From positions 1 through 35,795 of the forward strand of contig SVOD01000005.1 of NCBI GenBank assembly GCA_015066575.1: a stretch of DNA of 35,795 nt, in the 5' to 3' direction. Of this stretch, positions 15,003 to 23,642 are shown piece by piece (the stretch's first letter is position 1; each line of letters starts with the position of its first letter). The notes beneath the pieces were generated by a model. It had not been told where the DNA came from. It did not search any database and saw only the letters and a program-made list of their open reading frames with translations. Both the position numbers and the translations under genes were made by a program. Source of the DNA: Oscillospiraceae bacterium (GTDB lineage Bacteria > Bacillota > Clostridia > Oscillospirales > Acutalibacteraceae).

Positions 15003-15096
15003 GCGTGCTATGCACGCACCGCCCTTGATAGGGCGGTTTCAAAAAAAGCAAGGCGTAGCCTTGCCACCACTAATTCCGCATTCCGCATTCCGCATT
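15003..15096. repeat. Hairpin cluster and ATTCCGC 7-bp repeats
   Basis: GCGTGC-TAT-GCACGC (15003-15017), GCCC-TTGATA-GGGC (15021-15034) and GCAAGGC-GTA-GCCTTGC (15048-15064) followed by CACCAC. Then come three perfect ATTCCGC units (15073-15093). Read on the minus strand, the last part has the same order as the island at 1919-1977: GCGGAAT words, then GGTGGC and the GCAAGGC stem. Confidence 0.8.
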
Positions 15097-15144
15097 CAAA
15101 TAAGGATTTGGGAGCCCGCAAGGGGCTCCGCAAATCCTTATTTG
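15097..15144. repeat. Palindromic element, copy C
   Basis: Outer arms CAAATAAGGATTTG and CAAATCCTTATTTG are identical to copy A. The inner hairpin is different: GGAGCCC-GCAAG-GGGCTCC. No gene ends here. Confidence 0.9.
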
Positions 15145-15160
15145 TCGAGTTGCCCAAATA

Positions 15161-15205
15161 AAGAAATAAAACTTTGTTCAAAAAACAAGTTTTATTTCTT
15201 TTTTT
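15161..15205 (+). terminator. Intrinsic terminator before the giant gene
   Basis: AAGAAATAAAACTT and AAGTTTTATTTCTT are perfect 14-bp arms followed by TTTTT. It probably ends the walJ-rlmH transcript after the repeat island. AT-rich sequence with a TATAAT follows at about 15213. Confidence 0.8.
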
Positions 15206-15310
15206 AATATATTATAATAAAATTGAGATAGTCTACTATACTTTATTTACCTGAAAACAACCTTTTTGAATAGAGAGCCCGCAGTCGGCGGGTCAGACCC
15301 GGAGGCACCT

Positions 15311-18300
15311 ATGAAAAAGACATTATCCTTATTATTATGTATCGCGTTGCTGTTGAGCATCGTGCCGTTTGGCGCGGTGCAGAGTGCGGCGGCAAACGGG
15401 CGCATTTACCCGGACCAGGAAGTGAGCATTTACTGCCGCTCGGCAGGCAACTGGGATGTGCGCACGTTTATTCCGGAGGAAGACGGTATTTATATTTTCT
15501 CCTCATCCGGTTCGTTAGACACCCTGGGCTATGTTGCCCTCAATGAAGGCGAAGCGCAAAATAAAGATATTAAAGCCGATGGCGGTCAGGGTGACAACTT
15601 TGCCGTGACCTATGAGATGACGGCGGGGACCACCTACTACCTCGGCTCTACCACTTTAACGGGCAAAGGCACCTATACCGTCAAAATCACGAAATTTGAG
15701 GTGGATGACGGCACCATTCACCCCATCACCTTGTCGCAATCGACCGCGGTTACCACCAATAAATCAAAAAACATTAAATTTTTCTCCATTACCCCTGCCA
15801 CTTCGGGTAAGTATATTTATCTTTCCTCGGGCAATTATGACTCGCAGGGCTATGTGTTTGATGAATTTTGGCGGCAGATTGCCTATTCGGATGTCGGCGG
15901 CGCAGCGCAGAATTTCCAAATCACCTTGGATTTGCAGGCGGGAAAAACCTATTATGTCGGCTACGCGGTCACCTCGCTGACCAACGCCACCTTTAATGTT
16001 TTGCTCTATATGAGCTGCTATATTCAAACCATATCGCTGGTGCATGGTCCGGAGAAAAACACTTATATTAAAGATATTGATGCCACACATGTTTCGGGAA
16101 CTACTTACCATGTGGATTTGAATTTGGCAGGCTTTGAATTTAAAGTTAATTACTCCAACGGCACGAGCGAAAACAGAAAGTATACCTATGGCATTCGCGG
16201 GTTGGACTGCGATCCTTCGCGCGACTTGTGGGAAGGCGAAAACGATGTGCGCTTCAGTTACATGGGAAACTATGCTTCGTTTAAAATCAATATCATGGAC
16301 AGCCCGGTTGACAGCTTGACAATGATTCAGCCGCCGGACAAAACCGTTTATTATGATGAAGATATAGAAGAAGCGCTGGATGAAACGAAAATTTTCAACA
16401 TTTCCATTTATGGAATGATTTTGCGCGCGCACTATAAAAACGGCACGACCGAAGACTTTGCGATAGAGTCACTCTACGGGCAGGAGATTGACTATTTCTT
16501 CTTCGACCACATGAGACCGGCATCGCAAATGCACTTGGGCGACAACAGTTTTACCGTTTCTTACTACGGCGCGCCCATGACCTTTACGGTCAAGTATTCT
16601 CTCAACTCCGACAACTGGCAGTATGAAGTCAACGGCGGTGAAGTCACCTTAACCAAATATATCGGTACCGACACGCAAGCTCTCATCCCCGAGGAATTAG
16701 GCGGTTACCCCGTGACCAAAATCGGTGATGAGTGCTTTAAGGATAACACCACGCTCAAGAGCGTGAAGATGACGGAGAACATTACGACAATCGACGAAAA
16801 CGCCTTCTTCGGCTGTACGGCACTTAAGGAATTGACACTGCCGGCATCCCTGACAAGCATTGGCAAGCAGGCGTGCTATGGTTTGAGAAACCTCGAAAAA
16901 CTGACTTGGAATGCGCCGAACCTGAGCATCCTCAAAGCCAACAACACCTTTGCCTATATGGGAGCGGATACGCAGAACGGCACGACAGTGGAATTCGGCT
17001 TCACCTGTCAGGCGATTCCGCAGGACTGCTTCTATAATTCGAGCAACACCTACGCGCCGCGCGTTTACAAGATTATTGTCGGCGAAAATGTTGCGACCAT
17101 CGGCAATAATGCCTTCCGCGAAATTGACAGCCTGCGCCTGGTGGAGTGGAATGCCATGCAAATCACCAACAGCATCGGCACAGCCAACAACATTTGGCTC
17201 AACAACGCGGGGCAAGGGCCCGGCACCTTTGAAGTGCATGTGGGCGAATATGTGCAGTCGCTGCCCAATAACCTCTTCTATGCGGCAACGGCGGGGCGCA
17301 GCCCGCGCATCACCAAAATGACTGTCGAGAGCAACAGCACGACCATCGGCGCCAACACCTTCCGCGCAAACAGCGATGTGCCGCTGACTTTCTACTGCCG
17401 CTACAATGAGGACAGCACCGCCAACTGTGTTTACAACTACTGTGTGAGCAATCAGTTAGACTATGTGCTGCTTGATGCGCCGGTAGACCACATCTACCTG
17501 CGCTCTCAACTGCAAAAAGATGAGTATATTATCGGCGAGGATTTGGACTTGACCGGTTTAAGTGTCTATGCGGTGTATGAAGATTTGACCGAGCAGGATG
17601 TTACCGCGAAAGTCGAGGTTAACGGCTACGATAAAACGCAAATCGGGCTCCAACAACTGACTATTTCCTACACCTTTATTGACAAGACGGTGACAGTGCT
17701 TTATGAAGTGCTTGTCACGGAAGAGCCGCTGGTGCTCGACTATGTGGAAATCACTTCCCCTGCGGAGCAGACCGAGTATTATGCCGGCGATGTCTTTAAT
17801 GACAGCGGCTTGGAGCTGACAGCGGTCTTTACCGACGGCACCCGCCAAAACGTTACCGACTTTATGATTATTTCCGGTTACGATATCAACACGCCCGGGG
17901 TGCAGACGGTTTCGGTTTCTTATACCTATGAAGGTGTTACCCGCAGCGCAACATATGATATTTTGGTTAAAGCCCTTGTGCTTACCAACCTCATTTTGCA
18001 CACCGCGCCCGGCAAAACCGACTATGTGGTCGGGGAGGAATTGAATGTGGACGGCTTAAAGGTTATCGCTGTCTACAACTCCGGCGGCCGCTTGGATGTG
18101 ACCGGCTTCTGTGATTTTTCCGGCTACGATTTAAGCAGCAAAGGCGCGCAAACCGTAACCGTTTCCTATACCGAAAACGCCGTCACCAAAACCTGCTCCT
18201 ACGGCATTACCGTGCACAATCTTTTAGACCATATCACCATAGAAACACTGCCGACCGATTTGGAATTTACCGTCGGTTCCGGCTTTACCGCCAGAGGCAT

Positions 18301-21300
18301 TGTGGTCAAAGCCACTTTCGAAAACGGCGTGCGCGATGTCAGCGATGAAGTGACTTTCTCCGGCTACGATATGGATACCGTGGGCGAGCAGACCGTGACC
18401 GTGAGCTATACGGATGGCGAGAGCACCAAAACCGCCACATACAATATCCGCGTCAATGACAAAGCGCTGCTGCGCCTGCAGTTGACCTCTGCGCCGACCG
18501 CGAAGCAGTATAAAGATGAGGCGCTGGATACCACCGGCTTAAACATCAGCGCGATTTATAATGATGGCAGCCGCGAAAATGTTGCAAGCAAGTGCTTCTT
18601 CTCCGGCTACAATATGGCGCAGACAGGTGCCCAAACCGTGACAGCGGCATACACCTTCGGCGGCAAAACGCTAATGGTAAACTTCGGTATTACCGTGTTG
18701 GAGCGCACTGCCACCGGCATAGAGATAACGTCACCGGCGAGTAAAACAAGCTACCTGGTCGGCGAAGCGCTCGATACAAGCGGTATTGCCGTTACCTTGC
18801 GCTTTGGTGATGAGAGCACCAAGCCGGTACCGACAGCGGATTTGACCTTCTCCGGCTACAACAAAATGCAGGCGGGCGCGCAGACCGTCACGGTCGGCTA
18901 TACTTATAAAGGCAGCAACTTTACGGCGACATATACCGTAACGACTACTAATTATGAAGTTTCCCTTGCGGTGACGGCACCGACCAAAACCGCGTATTAC
19001 TACGGCGATACATTAGAAACCGCCGGGATGAGCGTCACCGCCACGATGGCGGACGGCAGCACCCGCGCGCTCACCTCCGGTTACAACCTTTCGGGCTATG
19101 ATGCACACACGCTCGGCACACAAACCGTGAGTGTGGCATACCCCTGCGCGGTGACCGGCGCGGTATTGCGCGACAGCTTTGCGGTGACGGTCGCCAATTT
19201 CGAAAGCGCCATCGAGGTGGAGGCACCGACCAAGACCGATTATTTCTATGGCGACGCACTGGATGTAAGCGGCATGGCAGCCATTTTGACCATGGCGGAC
19301 GGTTCCCGCCGCCAGGCGGAGCCCGGCGCCCTGCAGGTGAGCGGCTACAATGCGCAGGTGCTCGGCGAGCAGACCGTCACGGTCAGCTACACCGGCGCGA
19401 AAGGCAATGTGCTTTCCGACACCTTCCGGGTGACGGTCGCAAACTTTGAAACAGCTTTAGATGTAACCGCGCCGACGAAGACAACCTATTACTACGGCGA
19501 AGCGCTGAGCCTTGCGGGCTTGAGCGCCAAAGCCGTGATGGCAGATGGGAGCGAACGCGCCCTGACACCGGAAGAATACACCCTTTCCGCTTTTGATAAC
19601 ACCCGCGTGGGCAGTCAGCAAATCACTTTGAGCACTGTCAGCGCGAAAGGAGAGCCCCTCAGCGGCAGCTTTACGGTGAATGTTGTCAACTATGAAACGA
19701 CACTAACAGTGACCGCTCCGACCAAGACCAACTATTTCTATGGCGAGGCACTCAACACCGCCGGTATGAGCGGAACCGTCCGCTGGGCAGACGGCAGCGA
19801 AACGGTTTTGTTGCTCGAGCAGTTGCGCATTAGCGGCTACAATCCGCAGGTGCTTGGCGAGCAGAGTGTCACGGTCAGTTACACCACTGTTAAGGGCGGC
19901 ACCCTGCAAGCGACCTTTACCGTGAGCGTACAAAACTTTGAAACGGCGTTGCACATTTCCCCGCCGCAAAAGAGAGATTATTACTACGGCGAGGAGTTGG
20001 AACTTGCCGGCTTGAGCGGTGTGCTGACAATGGCGGATGGCAGTGAACAGAGCGCAGCGCCTGCCGATTTGCAAGTCGGCAGCTTTGACCCGCTGACAAC
20101 GGGTGTGCAGACCGTTACGGTTTCGTATGTGACAGCGAAGGGCGAAGTGCTCAGCGACAGTTTTACCGTTTTGGTCGTTAACTACGCAACCGCCCTGGCG
20201 GTCAGTGCGCCGACCAAGACCACTTACGAATACGGTGAGCCCTTAGATACCGCCGGTATGACCGCGGCGCTCACTTGGGCAAACGGCAGCAGTACACAGG
20301 TTGCTCCCGCGGCGCTGACGGTTACCGGCTACTCCGCCACACAGGTGGGGCAGCAGAGTATCAGCGTGAGCTACACCAATGTCAAGGGCGAAGTGCTCAG
20401 CGACAGCTTTAGTGTAACGGTGACCAACTACGAAACCGGCATTAGCGTTACCCCGCCGGCGCGCACCGAATACTACTTGGGCGAAGAGCTTAATACCGCC
20501 GGCATGGTGGTCAAAGCCACGATGGCGGACGGCGCGCAAAAAACTCTATCCGAAGATGAAATCACCCTGACGGGTTATGATAAGGACACCCTCGGTGAAC
20601 AGAGCGTGACAGTCAGCTACACCTCCTCGAAAGGCACTGTGTTTACGGATAGCTTTACGGTCACTGTCAGCAATTTTGCGACAGGGTTGAATGTCATCCC
20701 GCCCACCAAAGTGGTGTATTTCTACGGCGAGAGCCTGAATACCTCCGGCATTAGCGCTACATTGACCTCGGCAGCCGGCGAAAGCACGCCGATTGACCCC
20801 TCGAAACTGCGCTACAGCGGCTACAATTCCCGCAAGCTCGGCGAGCAAACCATCACCGTTTCCTACACTTCCGAGACCGGTGAAGTGCTCAAAGATACCT
20901 TTAAAGTCATTGTCAATAACTATGAAAAATCCATTACCGTCACCCCGCCGACCAAGACCGACTATTACTACGGCGAGAGCCTGGATACTGCCGGTTTGGG
21001 CGCAACGGCGCTTATGGCGGATAACACGACAATGGAACTCAATCCCGATTCCTTGATTGTGTTCGGCTACTCTTCCACAAAGCTCGGCAGCCAAAATGTG
21101 AGCGTGATGTATAAGAGCGCGAAAAACACCACCTTAAGCGGCAGCTTCACGGTGAGGGTGAGCAACTACGAAAGTGCTTTATCGATTGTCACCGCGCCCG
21201 ACAAGACCGATTACTACTACGGCGAGGATTTGGATGTGACCGGTTTGAGCGCCAACCTTATTATGGCAAACGGCGCCACCGAGGCCGCCGCAAGCAGCGC

Positions 21301-21865
21301 GCTGAGCATTGCGGCATTTAACCCGCAGCGCCTGGGCAGGCAGACCGTAACCGTCAACTACACCAATGTCAAGGGCGAGGTACTCAGCGATACCTTTACC
21401 GTGATGGTCAATAACTTCCCAACGGTGTTAACGCTTTCCGGCGACTACCCGACCGAGTTTACGCAGGGCGACAGTTTTGACAGTACCGGCTTAAAAGCGC
21501 TCGCGCAGTATGCCGACGGCAGCCGCCACGATGTGAGCGCGGCAGTCACCTTCTCGGGCTACGATATGGAGAGTATCGGCACGCAGACCGTCACCGTCAC
21601 TTACAGTGAGGGTGAAAAACAGGTCAGCGCAAGCTATGAAATCACTGTTAAGAAATATGAGAGCGAAAAACAGCGCGCCGATGTCAATGAGGACGGCTAC
21701 ATCGACTTTTCTGATGTTTCCATTGTTATTGCAAGCGCGAACTACGGTTTTAACACAGCACAGGCGGCAAATGGGCGCGCCGATGCCGACCGCAACGGTG
21801 TGATCAATGTTAATGATGTGAACCTGCTGCTTAAAGCGGAAAATTACGGACAAATAGTCGGCTGA
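15311..21865 (+). CDS. Giant secreted dockerin protein: BspA-type LRR plus 17 Ig-like (Big_3) repeats
   Basis: 2184 aa. A signal peptide (MKKTLSLLLCIALLLSIVPFG) is followed by two related beta-sandwich domains resembling PPC domains (to about residue 235). Two degenerate Ig-like units follow. BspA-type leucine-rich repeats span about residues 430-720 (IGDECFKDNTTLKSV, IGKQACYGLRNLEKL). Seventeen tandem ~82-aa Ig-like repeats occupy about 721-2115. Units 1-6 and 17 have the common form ending SGYD...G.QTVTVSYT. Units 7-16 form a homogeneous subset beginning [FY]E..L.V.APTKT.YYYGE. The C-terminus is a type I dockerin (about 2122-2184) with two EF-hand-like loops, DVNEDGYIDFSD and DADRNGVINVND. 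A dockerin should bind a cohesin on a scaffoldin elsewhere. No catalytic domain is seen, so adhesion or a structural role is likely. GGAGG precedes ATG 15311; the track start is 15 codons early. Confidence 0.9.
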   Translation: MKKTLSLLLCIALLLSIVPFGAVQSAAANGRIYPDQEVSIYCRSAGNWDVRTFIPEEDGIYIFSSSGSLDTLGYVALNEGEAQNKDIKADGGQGDNFAVTYEMTAGTTYYLGSTTLTGKGTYTVKITKFEVDDGTIHPITLSQSTAVTTNKSKNIKFFSITPATSGKYIYLSSGNYDSQGYVFDEFWRQIAYSDVGGAAQNFQITLDLQAGKTYYVGYAVTSLTNATFNVLLYMSCYIQTISLVHGPEKNTYIKDIDATHVSGTTYHVDLNLAGFEFKVNYSNGTSENRKYTYGIRGLDCDPSRDLWEGENDVRFSYMGNYASFKINIMDSPVDSLTMIQPPDKTVYYDEDIEEALDETKIFNISIYGMILRAHYKNGTTEDFAIESLYGQEIDYFFFDHMRPASQMHLGDNSFTVSYYGAPMTFTVKYSLNSDNWQYEVNGGEVTLTKYIGTDTQALIPEELGGYPVTKIGDECFKDNTTLKSVKMTENITTIDENAFFGCTALKELTLPASLTSIGKQACYGLRNLEKLTWNAPNLSILKANNTFAYMGADTQNGTTVEFGFTCQAIPQDCFYNSSNTYAPRVYKIIVGENVATIGNNAFREIDSLRLVEWNAMQITNSIGTANNIWLNNAGQGPGTFEVHVGEYVQSLPNNLFYAATAGRSPRITKMTVESNSTTIGANTFRANSDVPLTFYCRYNEDSTANCVYNYCVSNQLDYVLLDAPVDHIYLRSQLQKDEYIIGEDLDLTGLSVYAVYEDLTEQDVTAKVEVNGYDKTQIGLQQLTISYTFIDKTVTVLYEVLVTEEPLVLDYVEITSPAEQTEYYAGDVFNDSGLELTAVFTDGTRQNVTDFMIISGYDINTPGVQTVSVSYTYEGVTRSATYDILVKALVLTNLILHTAPGKTDYVVGEELNVDGLKVIAVYNSGGRLDVTGFCDFSGYDLSSKGAQTVTVSYTENAVTKTCSYGITVHNLLDHITIETLPTDLEFTVGSGFTARGIVVKATFENGVRDVSDEVTFSGYDMDTVGEQTVTVSYTDGESTKTATYNIRVNDKALLRLQLTSAPTAKQYKDEALDTTGLNISAIYNDGSRENVASKCFFSGYNMAQTGAQTVTAAYTFGGKTLMVNFGITVLERTATGIEITSPASKTSYLVGEALDTSGIAVTLRFGDESTKPVPTADLTFSGYNKMQAGAQTVTVGYTYKGSNFTATYTVTTTNYEVSLAVTAPTKTAYYYGDTLETAGMSVTATMADGSTRALTSGYNLSGYDAHTLGTQTVSVAYPCAVTGAVLRDSFAVTVANFESAIEVEAPTKTDYFYGDALDVSGMAAILTMADGSRRQAEPGALQVSGYNAQVLGEQTVTVSYTGAKGNVLSDTFRVTVANFETALDVTAPTKTTYYYGEALSLAGLSAKAVMADGSERALTPEEYTLSAFDNTRVGSQQITLSTVSAKGEPLSGSFTVNVVNYETTLTVTAPTKTNYFYGEALNTAGMSGTVRWADGSETVLLLEQLRISGYNPQVLGEQSVTVSYTTVKGGTLQATFTVSVQNFETALHISPPQKRDYYYGEELELAGLSGVLTMADGSEQSAAPADLQVGSFDPLTTGVQTVTVSYVTAKGEVLSDSFTVLVVNYATALAVSAPTKTTYEYGEPLDTAGMTAALTWANGSSTQVAPAALTVTGYSATQVGQQSISVSYTNVKGEVLSDSFSVTVTNYETGISVTPPARTEYYLGEELNTAGMVVKATMADGAQKTLSEDEITLTGYDKDTLGEQSVTVSYTSSKGTVFTDSFTVTVSNFATGLNVIPPTKVVYFYGESLNTSGISATLTSAAGESTPIDPSKLRYSGYNSRKLGEQTITVSYTSETGEVLKDTFKVIVNNYEKSITVTPPTKTDYYYGESLDTAGLGATALMADNTTMELNPDSLIVFGYSSTKLGSQNVSVMYKSAKNTTLSGSFTVRVSNYESALSIVTAPDKTDYYYGEDLDVTGLSANLIMANGATEAAASSALSIAAFNPQRLGRQTVTVNYTNVKGEVLSDTFTVMVNNFPTVLTLSGDYPTEFTQGDSFDSTGLKALAQYADGSRHDVSAAVTFSGYDMESIGTQTVTVTYSEGEKQVSASYEITVKKYESEKQRADVNEDGYIDFSDVSIVIASANYGFNTAQAANGRADADRNGVINVNDVNLLLKAENYGQIVG

Positions 21866-21884
21866 CAGCCGACAGGCAACAAGC

Positions 21885-21922
21885 AAAAAACGGGACTGTC
21901 ATCAGCAGACAGTCCCGTTAAT
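21885..21922. terminator. Bidirectional terminator between the dockerin gene and the DUF218 gene
   Basis: CGGGACTGTC-ATCAGCA-GACAGTCCCG is a 10-bp perfect stem with A/T runs on both sides, between two convergent genes. Confidence 0.88.
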
Positions 21923-21924
21923 AT

Positions 21925-22389
21925 TTATATAATGATTCCGATTTTGACCAAGCCTTTTAAAAACTGCTCGCGGATGCGAAAGCCCAGCGAGTGGGCGCCG
22001 TCGGGCGCCGGCAGGGGGATATAATTGACCCCGGCTTTTTCCATAATATAAGTGCTACGCCAGATGTGAAAGGCGCTGGTCACATAAATCACCTTGGCAT
22101 CCGCGCCGACCAATTCCTTGGTGTAGCGAAAGTTCTGCAAGGTGGTTTTGGCTTTTTCCTCGAGGAGAATGCGCTCTTCTGCAATGCCCAGCTCCAGCAG
22201 GGCGTTTTTCATAATCCGCGCTTCGGAAAGCTTTTGGTGTTTGCCTTTTATGCCGCCCGAGCAGACCGCCTTCATGTCGGGGTGCTCGTTTAAGTATTCC
22301 GCGGCGGTTTTAATGCGCTCGTAAAGCAGTTCGCTCGGCTTATCGCCCTCGAGCGGGCCGCCCAGGATTAACAGGTAATCTGCTTGCAT
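21925..22389 (-). CDS. DUF218/YdcF-like protein (soluble form)
   Basis: A 154-aa DUF218 (YdcF/SanA/ElyC-type) protein. It begins DYLLILGGPLEGDKPSE, followed by AVCSGGIKGKHQKLSEARIMK with the family's SGG and SEA motifs. TTLQNFRYTKE and VTSAFHIWRS (helix after a His) follow. The family has a Rossmann-like fold and includes envelope-related proteins, but its biochemistry is poorly defined. No membrane segment is present, unlike the paralogue at 33970-34749. The start is ATG 22389 with AGAGG upstream; the longer track ORF begins upstream of the promoter. It is divergent from the FkbM gene. Confidence 0.82.
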   Translation of the reverse strand: MQADYLLILGGPLEGDKPSELLYERIKTAAEYLNEHPDMKAVCSGGIKGKHQKLSEARIMKNALLELGIAEERILLEEKAKTTLQNFRYTKELVGADAKVIYVTSAFHIWRSTYIMEKAGVNYIPLPAPDGAHSLGFRIREQFLKGLVKIGIII

Positions 22390-22426
22390 GCCGTAACCTC
22401 TTTTCGCAAAGTGATGGTTTTTATTT

Positions 22427-22455
22427 ATTATAGTAAACATTTTGCATTTTTGCAA
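22427..22455 (-). promoter_or_regulatory. Promoter of the DUF218 gene
   Basis: On the minus strand TTGCAA, 17 nt, TATAAT. It overlaps the rightward promoter of the FkbM gene (22442-22469), so the two cannot be occupied freely at once. Confidence 0.75.
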
Positions 22456-22469
22456 CTTTCGGCTATAAT
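22442..22469 (+). promoter_or_regulatory. Promoter of the FkbM gene, leaderless
   Basis: TTGCAT (22442-22447), 16 nt, TATAAT (22464-22469). The ATG at 22476 is at the expected transcription start and no RBS is present. Confidence 0.72.
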
Positions 22470-22475
22470 GAGAGT

Positions 22476-23531
22476 ATGAATATTTATGAAACCAATGTGT
22501 GGGACAAATTAAAAACCGCTTCCAAACCGATTGTGCTCTATGGCATGGGCAACGGCGCCGATAAGATTTTGGATATTTTTGCCCAAAAGGGTATCGCCTG
22601 CGCCGGTGTGTTTGCCAGCGATGATTTTGTGCGCGGGCAGTCGTTTCGCGGCATGCCGGTGCGCAGGTACAGCGAAATGCGGGCGCTGTATGAGGATTTT
22701 ATCATCGTTGTCGCTTTTGCGACAAGTCGGCCGGAAGTTCTCGCGCGCATTTTTGAACTGGCACAGGTACACACCGTGCTCGCGCCCGATGTGCCGGTGG
22801 CGGGCATCACGCGCTTTAGCCGAGAGTTTTACGAACTGCACTGCGAAAAATTTGAGCAGGTATATAACCTGCTTATCGATGCGCCGTCAAAAGCCTGCTA
22901 TGAGCGCATCATCAATTTTAAAATCGGCGGCGATATTCACCTGCTAAAGCCTTTTTTTGAAAAAGAAAAAGTGTACCGTGACCTTCTGCACCTGCAGGGT
23001 GAGCGCATTGTCGATTTGGGCGCATATGACGGCGACACCGTGCGTGAATTTATGGCGGCAGACGAGCAGTATCAAAGCATTATTGCCCTGGAGCCCGACA
23101 CCAAAAATTATAAAAAATTAGCGCGCAACTGTAAAGGCTTGCGCGATGTGGAGACCTTCCATCTCGGCGCGTGGGATAAAGAGGCAACTGCCCGCTTCGG
23201 TGCCGAAGCGAGCCGCAATTCCGCCGTGGGGGTTAAGGGAGAGGAAGTTCGCCTCACAAGTGTGGATGCACTCGTGACAGAGCCGATTACTCTCCTTAAA
23301 ATGGATATTGAAGGCAGTGAGGCGAAGGCAATTGCCGGCGCAAAGCAAACCTTACAAGCCTATTTGCCCAAACTCTACATCTGCGCTTACCACCGCAGTG
23401 AAGATTTGTTTGCCTTGCCGCTGCAAATTCACGAGATATGCCCCGCCTACCGTTTCTTTTTTTGCCACCACCCGTATATTCCGGCGTGGGAGAGCAATTT
23501 TTACGGTGTAGCCTCATCGCAAGCCACTTAA
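22476..23531 (+). CDS. FkbM family SAM-dependent methyltransferase
   Basis: A 351-aa protein. An N-terminal domain of ~160 aa starts with a Rossmann-like IVLYGMGNGADKILDIF. The C-terminal half is an FkbM methyltransferase: motif I is ERIVDLGAYDGDTVREF (about residue 168), IALEPDTKNYKKL binds the ribose, and LLKMDIEGSEAKAIAGA is the family hallmark. FkbM enzymes O-methylate sugars or polyketides; the two-domain form is frequent near surface glycan genes. Its place between two giant exported proteins suggests cell-surface glycan modification, which is inference. The mRNA appears leaderless. No terminator follows. A relic of a second FkbM gene lies at 29634-29713. Confidence 0.88.
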   Translation: MNIYETNVWDKLKTASKPIVLYGMGNGADKILDIFAQKGIACAGVFASDDFVRGQSFRGMPVRRYSEMRALYEDFIIVVAFATSRPEVLARIFELAQVHTVLAPDVPVAGITRFSREFYELHCEKFEQVYNLLIDAPSKACYERIINFKIGGDIHLLKPFFEKEKVYRDLLHLQGERIVDLGAYDGDTVREFMAADEQYQSIIALEPDTKNYKKLARNCKGLRDVETFHLGAWDKEATARFGAEASRNSAVGVKGEEVRLTSVDALVTEPITLLKMDIEGSEAKAIAGAKQTLQAYLPKLYICAYHRSEDLFALPLQIHEICPAYRFFFCHHPYIPAWESNFYGVASSQAT

Positions 23532-23550
23532 ATAAATTAATTAGATATTA

Positions 23551-23579
23551 TTGCAATAAAAGAAAAAATGATATAAAAT
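23551..23579 (+). promoter_or_regulatory. Promoter of the beta-helix protein gene
   Basis: TTGCAA (23551-23556), 17 nt, TAAAAT (23574-23579), about 60 nt before the ATG. Confidence 0.65.
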
Positions 23580-23642
23580 TATTTTGATAAAAGTTTTATG
23601 AAAAAGCCATTTATGCTGTCGGTTACGGCGCAGGAGGTATGT

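Noticed and set aside
15010-15207. 65-aa ORF between rlmH and the giant gene
   Set aside because: Consists of hairpin and palindromic repeat sequence and ends in a terminator.
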